64,000 nt of DNA from Pseudobutyrivibrio ruminis DSM 9787. Lineage in GTDB: Bacteria; Bacillota; Clostridia; Lachnospirales; Lachnospiraceae. The notes below the pieces were generated by a model. The model was not told where the DNA came from. It did not search any database and was given only the letters and a program-made list of their open reading frames with translations. The stretch's first letter is position 1, and every line of letters starts with the position of its first letter. The translations under genes and the position numbers were made by a program. Where the stretch lies: contig NZ_OBMR01000005.1 of NCBI RefSeq assembly GCF_900218035.1, positions 248,001-312,000 on the forward strand, in the 5' to 3' direction. Shown here in pieces: positions 16,281 through 24,405 of this stretch.

Positions 16281-18539
16281 TTACTGATTCAATTTATCGA
16301 TGAGCTTAATAGCTGCTCGGCGCTTTGCTTCAAGGACTCCAACGCCAACTCCTGCAGTTGAAACGCCTGCAAGTCCGACGAACCATTTGCCTCTTTCCAT
16401 AAGACCTGCCAGGGTGATTCCTGTAGGTGACTGTTCCTCTTCGATTGTGACTGTTTCTTCTGGTGCAGGTTCTTCCGGCTGATCCTGTGGTATTTCAGCA
16501 TCGCTGCCGCCATATCCACCAGCGTTGCCGCTTGGAGAAGTGATTATATGAATCTCTGATTTTGATTCTTCCTCCTCATCTTCTTCCTCTTCTTCCTCAA
16601 GCTCCTCCTCTTCGATTTCCTCCTCATCTTGGATAACCTCTTCGGAATCTGCCGGAGCTAATACTATAGAAGAAACTGTGTTGAATCTGGCTTCATATGT
16701 TGATTTTGCTGTTGCTAAAGCTTCCTTTGCATCTGCCAGATTTGATTTTGCTATGTCGTAATTAGCCTGAGCTTTTTCAAGCTCTCCCTGAAGTCTTGCA
16801 AGCTCCATTCCTGTATTAATATCACTTGCAGCCTCTAAATCTTCAATCTGCTGTTTCAAGCAAGATACTGTCTGCTTGGCTGATTCAAAATCTGCCTTTG
16901 CTGAGCTGACAGCCTCTGAAAGAGCTTTGTAAGCATTATACTTTTCAGTAATCTCTGATATATATGAAGCGTAATCCTTGGATGCGCTTGTAAATACCTG
17001 ATTCTTGTTTACTTCGTAACTATATATATCAGCTGTTGTTTTGTGCTCTGTTATGTTTAATAGCTTGCTTTTATCAAAAGCAACACCTGTAGCATTATTC
17101 TGAGTCTTAGCATCATCAACTATTGCGTTTTTAAGATCATCCTCTGATGTGTATTTTGAGCTTGCAACATTAGATGAAACGCTGGTGCCTTCGTAATAAT
17201 TAAAGTAGCCACCTTGATAATATTGTTGCTTTGTTGATGTAACAATCATTCCATCTTTTGCAACAAGTTTTACCAAGTTTTCATACGAATATTTCCAAAT
17301 GTGATCATCTGGCTTAACAAACGAGCTTTCAATCACCCTACCATTATAACTAGGAATATAAAATCCCGTAGCAGTCCAGTAAGAATACTCAACCACGCCA
17401 TCCTTGAGCTGCTCAGCCTCTTCCTTTGTAAGAGTGACTTTGTTGCCATTGATGTCCTGGTATTCGTATACCATATCTCTATCGTATATGCGAACCTCAC
17501 CTGATTTGTAATCTACCGTATATCCGTAATTAGCACTTACGTTACGTACAACATTGCCCTCGGCATCCACAATATCATATGAAATCCCGATAACATTTCC
17601 TTTGTAAGGTGTGACTGCAAAATTTGAAACAGACTGACCATCGGCAAGCTCTGTGTTTGGTGCGTAGTAGTGCTCTACCACTGTAGCGATGTATGATGTG
17701 ACATCTGATTTGTCTGCGTCTGCTGCAATAAGTGCATCGGCGCCAGCTGCTGCAAGGTCCTTACCTGCTGCCGCAAGCTGCTTTTCTAATGAAGCGAGCT
17801 TTTCCTGGGCGTCTGTAAGCGAAGCCTCTGCATCTGATAAATCCGATGTAGCCTGTGATTTTTTATTGTTATATTCTTCAGCTGCAGCTTCATATTCTGC
17901 TTTAGCTGTTTCGTATTCTGAAAGCTTGTTGTTGTAAGTTTCTTCTGCTGATGCAAATTGCTTTTCTGCTTCCTCAACAGTGGCGGTAGCATCTGCGATA
18001 ATAGCTTCTGCACTTTCCTGATCAGTGTTTGTGTCTGCCACTGCAACCGCTGCTGCATTTGCCACTTCGCTAGCCTGGCCTGTGACCTGTGCTGCGCCTG
18101 AAGCTGCTTCATTTGCTGAAGCGAGGCTTTCATCAGCTGCTGCAATGCTTGAATCCATGGAATCCTTTGCATCTGCCACACCTGAAACTGCTGTAGCTGC
18201 ATCAGCAACCTGAGTGTTTGCATCGGTAATATCCTGTGTGATTGCCTGTGAGGAGGATCCAGCACTTTCGTCTACCACCCCTGCGCTCACCGCATCAGAA
18301 ACCTCAGTAGAAACGCCTGCATCGGCAAGTGTCTCTGCGACCGATTCAGTTGCGCTAGCGCTACTTTCTACTGCAGCTTCCTCTGGCGAAACAACCTGCT
18401 GCTCTTTAGTATCTGAAGGCACAACAACAGAGCCTTCAGAATTCTCCGAAGCCTCTACCTGTATCGGAAATACGATACTACTAGCTAATGTAATTGTAGA
18501 TAATCCAGCTGCTAAAGCCTTTGCTGAACCTCTCCTCAT
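16281..18539 (-). CDS. Coiled-coil cell-surface protein, paralogue of upstream neighbour
   Basis: This 752-residue exported protein has a signal peptide (MRRGSAKALAAGLSTITL..., about 30 residues) and an acidic Ser/Ala/Glu region. A long Ala-rich coiled coil spans about residues 90-265, then comes a central globular block starting with VVEHYY and containing the Tyr-rich pieces YEYQDINGNKV and YSYW. A second coiled coil follows (about 540-635), then a very acidic Glu run near residue 650. The end is a Gly/Ala-rich hydrophobic segment (WFVGLAGVSTAGVGVGVLEA) followed by AKRRAAIKLIDKLNQ. The start MRRGSAKALAAGLS parallels MKKNVVKAMSVGLS in the paralogue. No LPxTG is present; ITLAGLMERGK occupies that position. 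It has its own promoter with the same LytTR-like repeats and its own terminator. Confidence 0.78.
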   Translation of the reverse strand: MRRGSAKALAAGLSTITLASSIVFPIQVEASENSEGSVVVPSDTKEQQVVSPEEAAVESSASATESVAETLADAGVSTEVSDAVSAGVVDESAGSSSQAITQDITDANTQVADAATAVSGVADAKDSMDSSIAAADESLASANEAASGAAQVTGQASEVANAAAVAVADTNTDQESAEAIIADATATVEEAEKQFASAEETYNNKLSEYETAKAEYEAAAEEYNNKKSQATSDLSDAEASLTDAQEKLASLEKQLAAAGKDLAAAGADALIAADADKSDVTSYIATVVEHYYAPNTELADGQSVSNFAVTPYKGNVIGISYDIVDAEGNVVRNVSANYGYTVDYKSGEVRIYDRDMVYEYQDINGNKVTLTKEEAEQLKDGVVEYSYWTATGFYIPSYNGRVIESSFVKPDDHIWKYSYENLVKLVAKDGMIVTSTKQQYYQGGYFNYYEGTSVSSNVASSKYTSEDDLKNAIVDDAKTQNNATGVAFDKSKLLNITEHKTTADIYSYEVNKNQVFTSASKDYASYISEITEKYNAYKALSEAVSSAKADFESAKQTVSCLKQQIEDLEAASDINTGMELARLQGELEKAQANYDIAKSNLADAKEALATAKSTYEARFNTVSSIVLAPADSEEVIQDEEEIEEEELEEEEEEDEEEESKSEIHIITSPSGNAGGYGGSDAEIPQDQPEEPAPEETVTIEEEQSPTGITLAGLMERGKWFVGLAGVSTAGVGVGVLEAKRRAAIKLIDKLNQ

Positions 18540-18587
18540 AACTTTCTGTGCCCTTTCAATTTAAAAAAGTCCAAATTTCCTGCTTAT

Positions 18588-18647
18588 AGCGTAACATAAA
18601 AAAAGTTAGACGCAATGTTCTTGGCAAGATTGATTAAAATCTGGCAA
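18588..18647 (-). promoter_or_regulatory. Promoter with paired LytTR-type direct repeats (gene 16281-18539)
   Basis: TTGCCA lies at 18647-18642 and 18627-18622 on the minus strand, 20 bases apart. A -35 TTGCGT (18615-18610) begins 12 bases after the start of the proximal repeat, and a weak -10 TACGCT (18593-18588) is 16 bases on. The geometry is that of the paralogue's promoter even though the spacer sequence has diverged. Confidence 0.7.
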
Positions 18648-18673
18648 AAGTATTACGGCTAACTTAAAATATT

Positions 18674-19387
18674 TTATCTATTACTAAATTGATAATCCTT
18701 TATCTGTTGAGAAATTTCCGATACTTTTCTAGCTGATATCGGGAATATGCTCTTATCATCCATGTAAATATCGCCACCTTCAAGGTGATGAATAAAGTCC
18801 ATATTAATAATTATGCCGCGATTTACCATGATGAATCTTTTGTCTGCACCAGCCAAATCCAAGAATTCGCCTGATGTAAGTCTGACTCTGCTGGTCGTGC
18901 CATCATCCTTGTTAATTTCAAGGTAATGGCCATCTGTTGTTACTGAGATAATATCCTTTAGATATACCTTTTCATCTATCGGCCCAGCTGATAGTTTAAT
19001 AAAGGCTGCATCCATCGGTGTGTGCTCTATTATCTCCGTCAGAACCTGATTGATTCTTTCTATTGTGAAAGGTTTTGTGACGTAGTCAAATGCATGTAAT
19101 GAAAATGCATCTGGATAATGCCCCTCCGAAGCTGTCATAAAAATAAGGAAGGTCCTTTCCGTCATCTCTCTCAGCTTTTTAGCTGCTTCAATGCCATCCA
19201 TGTTCGGCATGAAGATGTCCATGAATACGATGTCGAATCTTCTTTCTGATAAAACAGAGATAAAATCCGGTCCACTTGAAAACTCTTCAACCTCAAGCGG
19301 TATCTCTTTGCTTGCAGAAAGTTTTTCTACCATCATTTTCAATTGCATCCTAAATATACTTTCGTCATCTATTACTGCAACTCTCAT
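18674..19387 (-). CDS. LytTR-family response regulator
   Basis: This 237-residue regulator has a receiver domain (about 1-120) with acidic pocket D7/D8, phospho-acceptor D57 in FDIVFMDIFM and conserved Lys in VTKPF. Its LytTR DNA-binding domain (about 135-235) has the typical segments VYLKDIISVTTDGHYLEI, FIMVNRGIIINMDFI and FPISARKVSEI. A GGGGG-type ribosome site precedes the start. It is divergent from a hybrid histidine kinase and adjacent to two surface-protein genes whose promoters hold paired TTGCCA repeats, so it is the likely direct regulator of both. Regulation is inferred from arrangement. Confidence 0.93.
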   Translation of the reverse strand: MRVAVIDDESIFRMQLKMMVEKLSASKEIPLEVEEFSSGPDFISVLSERRFDIVFMDIFMPNMDGIEAAKKLREMTERTFLIFMTASEGHYPDAFSLHAFDYVTKPFTIERINQVLTEIIEHTPMDAAFIKLSAGPIDEKVYLKDIISVTTDGHYLEINKDDGTTSRVRLTSGEFLDLAGADKRFIMVNRGIIINMDFIHHLEGGDIYMDDKSIFPISARKVSEISQQIKDYQFSNR

Positions 19388-19415
19388 ATCTGCCCCCTAT
19401 ATCTTTGTATATGAA

Positions 19416-19424
19416 ATGATACCA
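19416..19424 (-). promoter_or_regulatory. Extended -10 promoter of the LytTR regulator gene
   Basis: The minus strand reads TTGTGGTATCAT, close to the ech and hydE promoters. The -10 TATCAT occupies 19421-19416, exactly over an in-frame ATG of the divergent kinase frame, so that ATG is unlikely to be the kinase start. Confidence 0.5.
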
Positions 19425-19478
19425 CAATTTTCTCAAGTTGATAATGAAAATCAGAAAATTATTTTATATAATGATTTT

Positions 19479-22109
19479 ATGGAACTTTTAATTAACAATA
19501 TTACATACATTAACATAATAATTTTGCTGGCTGGAGCCACATCACTGCACCTAGGTGCAAGTTTTTTAAAAAGGGAGAAACACACTAAAGGATTTTTCAA
19601 ATATTCGGTGTTCATGCTAGCCTTAGGAAATGGTCTATGCTGTATGGGATACTCTATCATGTCCCTCAGCCCAGACCTTAGATTCGCATACTATTTTAGA
19701 GTGCTCGGGCTTATCGGAATCGATATTTATCTTATGGCTGAAATCCTTCTTGTAACCAGCTGTTTAAATTTCAGCCGATTTGCAGAGTATTTCATTATAG
19801 GTTTATCAGGTCTTGCTTCGTTGTTTGATATTGTGATTTTTGGAAGTAAGGAATCTGATACTTTCGTGCGCTACGCAAACTATACTGCGTATGTACGTCT
19901 CGATCCATATCGCCATCTTTTCCATTATACGTTCTTAATTATAATGTCTATTTCTATGTTTATTATCGCATGCGTTTGGGCAGTATCTGTGCGTTTTAAA
20001 AGGGAAAAACGTCTCGTATTCTTTGCATATGTTTCTAACCTTATTTTAGCTGCATCAACTGTTCCTGACTTCCGCATATACCATAGTGAATTTAATCTTA
20101 CTCATGTGTTTTATTGCACTGGTATGCTTTTCGCATTTATTGTTTTCTTCGTTGCATCCAACAACTACATGATGTTCAACATCACTGTTAACAGTATCAG
20201 TAAAGACATCTTTTCTACATTGGGAACTGGTCTGCTGGTATTTGATACCAACTATCACCTCAATCTATCCAATGAATACGCTGACAAGCTTTTGGGTCTC
20301 GACCATGAGCCACATCGTATTCGTTTAAAAGAGATTTTTGAGTTAAATTCAGGCGAGCCACTTAAGATGTTTGAAAAAGCCACCACAGGAGATGTAATTG
20401 ACTATCGATTGACGTCAAAGTTGACAAACAAGGTTATCCTCGTCAATTTCTCCTGCAAATTCGATAGAAGCAACCAGCCAATGTGCTATATCCTTGTTGC
20501 TACTGATCTTACTGAAGAAAACCGACTTATCGATGAAGCTCAGGCAGCTAATAAAGCAAAGTCCGAATTCATCAGCAATATTTCCCACGAAATCCGTACT
20601 CCTATTAATATTATTTCCGGTATGGATGAGCTGATTCGCCGCGAATGCAAAGACGAAACCATTTTAAAATACGCAGAAAACATCAACGTCGCCTCAAAGA
20701 ATCTTACATCCTTAATTAATGACGTACTTGATTTCTCAAAGATTGAATCCGGCAAGCTTGAAGTTGTCTCTGGCGAATACAACATTCAGCATCTTTTAAT
20801 AGAGTGTTATCACATGTTTACAAGCCTTTCTTCCCAGAAGAATCAGATGCTGTCATTTACCTGTGACCCAAATCTTCCAACAGGGCTGATTGGCGATGAT
20901 ATCCGAATCAAGCAGATTCTGTCTAATCTTCTATCTAACGCTGTGAAATACACTCCTGAAGGCGGAAACATACAATTTAGTGCTACTTACAAAGAAAGAA
21001 ATGATAACTTCCTTGCACTTGTTATTCAGGTCAAGGACAACGGTATCGGTATAAAAGAGGAAGACTTACCTCATATTTTTGAGAACTTCCAGCGATTCGA
21101 GCTTTCTAGAAACAGAACCATCCAGGGTACCGGCCTCGGTTTAACAATCACCCAGAACCTTGTATCCTTATTGCATGGTGTTATCAATGTAGAAAGCACC
21201 TATCAGCATGGCTCTACTTTCACCGTTGAAATACCTCAGCAGATAAGCAACCCTGAGCCAATCGGTGAGTTAACTGATTTGGATATGCGCAAGAAACTTA
21301 CCTATACAAATAGCTTTATTGCGCCAAAAGCTCGAATACTTGCAGTAGACGATGTGCAAATGAACCTGGATGTATTTGTTGGTCTATTAAAGAAGACACA
21401 GATACAGATTGATACAGCTTTAAATGGCCATGACGCTCTCGCCCTGGCGCATAAACGTAAATACGATATCATCTTCCTGGATCACATGATGCCAGAGATG
21501 GACGGTATCGAAGTGCTCCAACGCATTCGTGCAAATGGAGCCAGTGCTAATCTTGAAACACCTGTTGTTATGCTTACCGCTAATGCAATGATGGGTGCAG
21601 ATAAGAAATATCTGGAAAACGGATTTACGGATTATCTTTCAAAGCCTATTAAGCCTGATGCTTTGGATGAAATGGTATTGAAGCATTTACCGGAAGATTT
21701 GATTCAAGCTACTGAGGAGCCAGAAGCTGATTCTAATCAGGAGCCAGAAGAAAGTGAATTCATCAAATCACTTAGCTTTATAGATGCAAAAGCTGGCCTG
21801 GAATTTGCTGCAGGCGATGAAGATTTCTACCGCCAGATTGTCACTACATTTGTTAACGAAGACAAACGTGAAGCGTTGAACAGCCTCCTTCAAAAAGAGG
21901 ACTGGGCTAATTATCAAATCATTGCCCACTCACTAAAAGGCACTGCTCTTACTATCGGTGCAGAGGAACTTTCCAGTGCCGCAAAGAACCTTGAATTCGC
22001 AGCAAAAGAAAACAAAATTGACTATATAAAAAGCCATCACAACGACGTCATCGACCAGTACGGAAAGTTGCTAGAAAAACTAAAAAACGCATTGCAATTA
22101 TCAATCTAA
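19479..22109 (+). CDS. Membrane hybrid histidine kinase (7TM-PAS-HisKA-HATPase-REC-Hpt)
   Basis: This is a phosphorelay sensor of about 876 residues. The first 220 residues contain about seven membrane segments, followed by a PAS-like stretch (GTGLLVFDTNYHLNLSNEYA). HisKA comes next, with phospho-acceptor H370 in SNISHEIRTP, then an HATPase domain with N and G boxes (ILSNLLSNAVKYTPEGG, DNGIGI, GTGLGLTI). A receiver with D668 (FLDHMMPEMDG) and a C-terminal Hpt domain with H817 (IIAHSLKGTA) complete it. The start is uncertain: no upstream ATG has a good ribosome site. 19479 is chosen because the in-frame ATG at 19416 lies inside the divergent regulator's promoter. The C-terminal Hpt could pass phosphate to the divergent LytTR regulator; that pairing is inference from adjacency. 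Confidence 0.88.
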   Translation: MELLINNITYINIIILLAGATSLHLGASFLKREKHTKGFFKYSVFMLALGNGLCCMGYSIMSLSPDLRFAYYFRVLGLIGIDIYLMAEILLVTSCLNFSRFAEYFIIGLSGLASLFDIVIFGSKESDTFVRYANYTAYVRLDPYRHLFHYTFLIIMSISMFIIACVWAVSVRFKREKRLVFFAYVSNLILAASTVPDFRIYHSEFNLTHVFYCTGMLFAFIVFFVASNNYMMFNITVNSISKDIFSTLGTGLLVFDTNYHLNLSNEYADKLLGLDHEPHRIRLKEIFELNSGEPLKMFEKATTGDVIDYRLTSKLTNKVILVNFSCKFDRSNQPMCYILVATDLTEENRLIDEAQAANKAKSEFISNISHEIRTPINIISGMDELIRRECKDETILKYAENINVASKNLTSLINDVLDFSKIESGKLEVVSGEYNIQHLLIECYHMFTSLSSQKNQMLSFTCDPNLPTGLIGDDIRIKQILSNLLSNAVKYTPEGGNIQFSATYKERNDNFLALVIQVKDNGIGIKEEDLPHIFENFQRFELSRNRTIQGTGLGLTITQNLVSLLHGVINVESTYQHGSTFTVEIPQQISNPEPIGELTDLDMRKKLTYTNSFIAPKARILAVDDVQMNLDVFVGLLKKTQIQIDTALNGHDALALAHKRKYDIIFLDHMMPEMDGIEVLQRIRANGASANLETPVVMLTANAMMGADKKYLENGFTDYLSKPIKPDALDEMVLKHLPEDLIQATEEPEADSNQEPEESEFIKSLSFIDAKAGLEFAAGDEDFYRQIVTTFVNEDKREALNSLLQKEDWANYQIIAHSLKGTALTIGAEELSSAAKNLEFAAKENKIDYIKSHHNDVIDQYGKLLEKLKNALQLSI

Positions 22110-22120
22110 TTTAGTATACT
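22092..22120 (+). promoter_or_regulatory. Promoter of tRNA-Leu
   Basis: TTGCAA (22092-22097), a 17-base spacer and TATACT (22115-22120). The -35 lies inside the last codons of the kinase gene. The tRNA begins 12 bases past the -10. Confidence 0.8.
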
Positions 22121-22131
22121 AGTCTGCGGAC

Positions 22132-22215
22132 GCCGGCTTGTCGGAATTGGCAGACGAGGCAGACTCAAAATCTGTTGATGGCAACATCGTGCGGGTTCAA
22201 GTCCCGCAGCCGGCA
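22132..22215 (+). tRNA. tRNA-Leu (anticodon CAA)
   Basis: An 84-base class II tRNA with acceptor GCCGGCT/AGCCGGC and discriminator A. The anticodon stem is GCAGA/TCTGT with loop CTCAAAA, so anticodon CAA reads UUG. It has a variable arm and the TPsiC loop GTTCAAG. CCA is not encoded. Confidence 0.95.
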
Positions 22216-22222
22216 TAAATTA

Positions 22223-22254
22223 AAAGTGGTCTAGCATTGCTAGGCCACTTTTTT
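22223..22254 (+). terminator. Terminator of tRNA-Leu
   Basis: AAAGTGG.CTAGC / GCTAG.CCACTTT hairpin followed by a T-run, 8 bases after the tRNA. Confidence 0.9.
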
Positions 22255-22294
22255 ATTGTTATACTATCCATTAAAAAATAAAGGGAGGAACACC

Positions 22295-23062
22295 ATGATT
22301 ATTAAACACGACATACCAATACTTGAATACGACGACCACTCAGCTGAAGTAATAGCTCCAGCATATGAATGGAATAATGTAGCCCTTCCAAAGAAATGTC
22401 TTTTTGCATTCCTAGGTGATGTAGTTGAAAAATACGCCCTGGAGCACAATGCCAGGAAGGTGGAAGAATTCAAAACTTTTTCTCACATTGTAAATATTTA
22501 TGTTATGCAGAATGGCGTTGAAGATATCTGCCTGGTGCAGCCAATAATCGGTGCTCCTGCCGCTGCTTCACTTTTGGATTCGTTGATAGCATGCGGGTGT
22601 GAAAAGATAATCGCAGTTGGTTCTTGCGGTGTACTGGCTGATTTACCTGAAAACGCTTTTATCGTTCCTACAAAAGCCCTCAGAGCCGAAGGCACTTCAT
22701 ATCACTACCTTCCTGCTTCTCGATTTATAGAGCTTGATGCAGAGCCTATAGAGGCCATTGAAAGCTGTTTTAATGACCATAATCTTCCATTTGTAACCTG
22801 CACTACCTGGACTACAGATGCATTTTTCAGAGAGACAAAAGATATGGTTAAACATAGATTAGATGAGGGATGTTCTGTTGTGGAAATGGAATGTTCTGCC
22901 CTTGCCGCTGTTAGTAAAAAGCGCGGCGCAAAGTTCGGTCAGTTCCTCTTCACCGGAGATTCTTTGGCAAACGTTCATGATTATGATGCCAGAGATTTCG
23001 GAAAGGACTCTCACGAAAAAGCTTTATTACTAGGACTTGATGTGTTAAAGCACTACAACTAA
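22295..23062 (+). CDS. Nucleoside phosphorylase (PNP/uridine phosphorylase family)
   Basis: This 255-residue PNP_UDP_1-type enzyme would cleave nucleosides with phosphate to base plus pentose-1-phosphate. The family's phosphate/substrate segments are visible: IIGAPAAASLLD, then IAVGSCGVL, and the ribose/base-binding VVEMECSALAA. The start at 22295 has a GGGAGG ribosome site 6 bases upstream; an earlier in-frame ATG at 22256 falls in the tRNA terminator T-run and is rejected. Substrate (uridine or purine) cannot be told. It fits with the nucleoside transporter, cdd and deoC further along. Confidence 0.85.
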   Translation: MIIKHDIPILEYDDHSAEVIAPAYEWNNVALPKKCLFAFLGDVVEKYALEHNARKVEEFKTFSHIVNIYVMQNGVEDICLVQPIIGAPAAASLLDSLIACGCEKIIAVGSCGVLADLPENAFIVPTKALRAEGTSYHYLPASRFIELDAEPIEAIESCFNDHNLPFVTCTTWTTDAFFRETKDMVKHRLDEGCSVVEMECSALAAVSKKRGAKFGQFLFTGDSLANVHDYDARDFGKDSHEKALLLGLDVLKHYN

Positions 23063-23080
23063 TAATTCTCAAGTAAAACA

Positions 23081-23111
23081 AAAAGACAAGGCCCATTATG
23101 CCTTGTCTTTT
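23081..23111. terminator. Bidirectional terminator between convergent genes
   Basis: AAAAGACAAGGC / GCCTTGTCTTTT is a perfect 12-bp stem with a 7-base loop. It serves the phosphorylase on plus and the peptidase on minus. Confidence 0.92.
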
Positions 23112-23128
23112 AATATAATCAGCTCTAT

Positions 23129-24166
23129 TTATTTTACATAGTTGATAAGAAGCTTGAATGTGTTTTCAACACCCTTTTTGTGAGAGCGTTCGTATCCATG
23201 ACTTGCATAAACACCAGCTCCGATAAGTCCATGCTTTACATCGTAGCCCGCGTTAAGAGCCGCATCAGCGTCTGAACCATAGTGAGGGTAAACATCTACA
23301 GCAAAATCGATATCATTCTCTCTAGCAGCCTTTATCAAAGCAGAAACCACATCATAGTTGTAAGGGCCACCGCTATCCTTTGCACAGATACTTACCTGTG
23401 TCTCCTTGCAATCAAGTCCCTCGCCAATGCATCCCATATCTACTGAAAGAATCTCTGTAACACCATCTGGAACAGTGCCGCATGCGCCATGTCCAACCTC
23501 TTCATAAACAGTGATATGATGGTATACCTTTCTCTCTGGTGTGATTTTGTTGTCTGCCAAATATTTTGCCTGGCCAAGAAGAATTCCAACAGAAAGCTTA
23601 TCATCAAGGAAACGACTCTTGATGTAGCCTGACTCTGTAACTCTTGTGCGTGGCTCGAAAGCAACAATATCACCAATCATGATACCAAGTTCCTTTGTAT
23701 CGTCTGCAGATGAAACCTCCTCATCAACAACCACTTCCATCCCCTTAAACTCACGAGTCTTTGTAGAGTAATCTCCATTAACGTGAACAGATGCGTCATT
23801 AAGCTGGAATGTTCCCTCGTAAACCTTGCCGTCTCTGGTGTAGATGCGACAGTTCTCAGACTCACCATTGTTTGGATTGAATCCACCAAGTGGAGTAAGC
23901 TCAAGATTACCGTTGTCCTTAATCTTGCAAACCATTCCACCAAGAGTATCCATGTGTGCTTCGATAAGAAGCGCATCATCCTCTGCCTTGCCTCCCAAAT
24001 CAACAAGGATACCTCCCTTAGTGGTCATCTGAGGCTTATAACCAAGCTTTTCATATTCTGCCATTAAATGCTTGGCAGCAGTGGCTGTGAACCCTGTAGG
24101 GCTATCTATGCCCAGAATATCAACAGTTTGATTTACCATGTAGTCTACATATTTACTAGTGTCCAT
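23129..24166 (-). CDS. M42-family metallo-aminopeptidase
   Basis: This 345-residue dinuclear-metal peptidase trims N-terminal residues from peptides. Metal and catalytic motifs are present: AHMDTLG (first metal His/Asp), SRFLDDK (bridging Asp), YEEVGHGA (catalytic and metal Glu), SVDMG (metal Asp) and ASHGYERSH (last His). Homologues have been annotated as glutamyl aminopeptidase or endoglucanase; peptidase is the better call. It is a single gene between a terminator and tRNA-Thr. Confidence 0.92.
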   Translation of the reverse strand: MDTSKYVDYMVNQTVDILGIDSPTGFTATAAKHLMAEYEKLGYKPQMTTKGGILVDLGGKAEDDALLIEAHMDTLGGMVCKIKDNGNLELTPLGGFNPNNGESENCRIYTRDGKVYEGTFQLNDASVHVNGDYSTKTREFKGMEVVVDEEVSSADDTKELGIMIGDIVAFEPRTRVTESGYIKSRFLDDKLSVGILLGQAKYLADNKITPERKVYHHITVYEEVGHGACGTVPDGVTEILSVDMGCIGEGLDCKETQVSICAKDSGGPYNYDVVSALIKAARENDIDFAVDVYPHYGSDADAALNAGYDVKHGLIGAGVYASHGYERSHKKGVENTFKLLINYVK

Positions 24167-24270
24167 TTATATACCTCCTAAAATTATAATCAGTTGTGCA
24201 AAATCAGTTTACATTAACACTTTATTATGATAAAGTATTCCCAATCAGAGAAAAGAAGATAATAAAAAAG

Positions 24271-24342
24271 AGCTGGTGACGGGAATTGAACCCGTGACCC
24301 CTTCCTTACCAAGGAAGTGCTCTACCTCTGAGCCACACCAGC
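24271..24342 (-). tRNA. tRNA-Thr (anticodon GGT)
   Basis: On the minus strand: acceptor GCTGGTG/CACCAGC, D stem GCTC/GAGC, anticodon stem CTTCC/GGAAG with loop TTGGTAA, and TPsiC loop TTCAATT. Discriminator T; CCA is not encoded. The 72-base length is normal. Confidence 0.95.
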
Positions 24343-24405
24343 TTGCTTATTCAGCAAGAAAAAGCATATCAAAGTTGAGTATCATTGTCAAGGAGATGAA
24401 TAGCT

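Noticed and set aside
19191-19478. Long N-terminal extension of the hybrid kinase
   Set aside because: It would overlap the divergent LytTR gene, and the ATG at 19416 coincides with that gene's -10.
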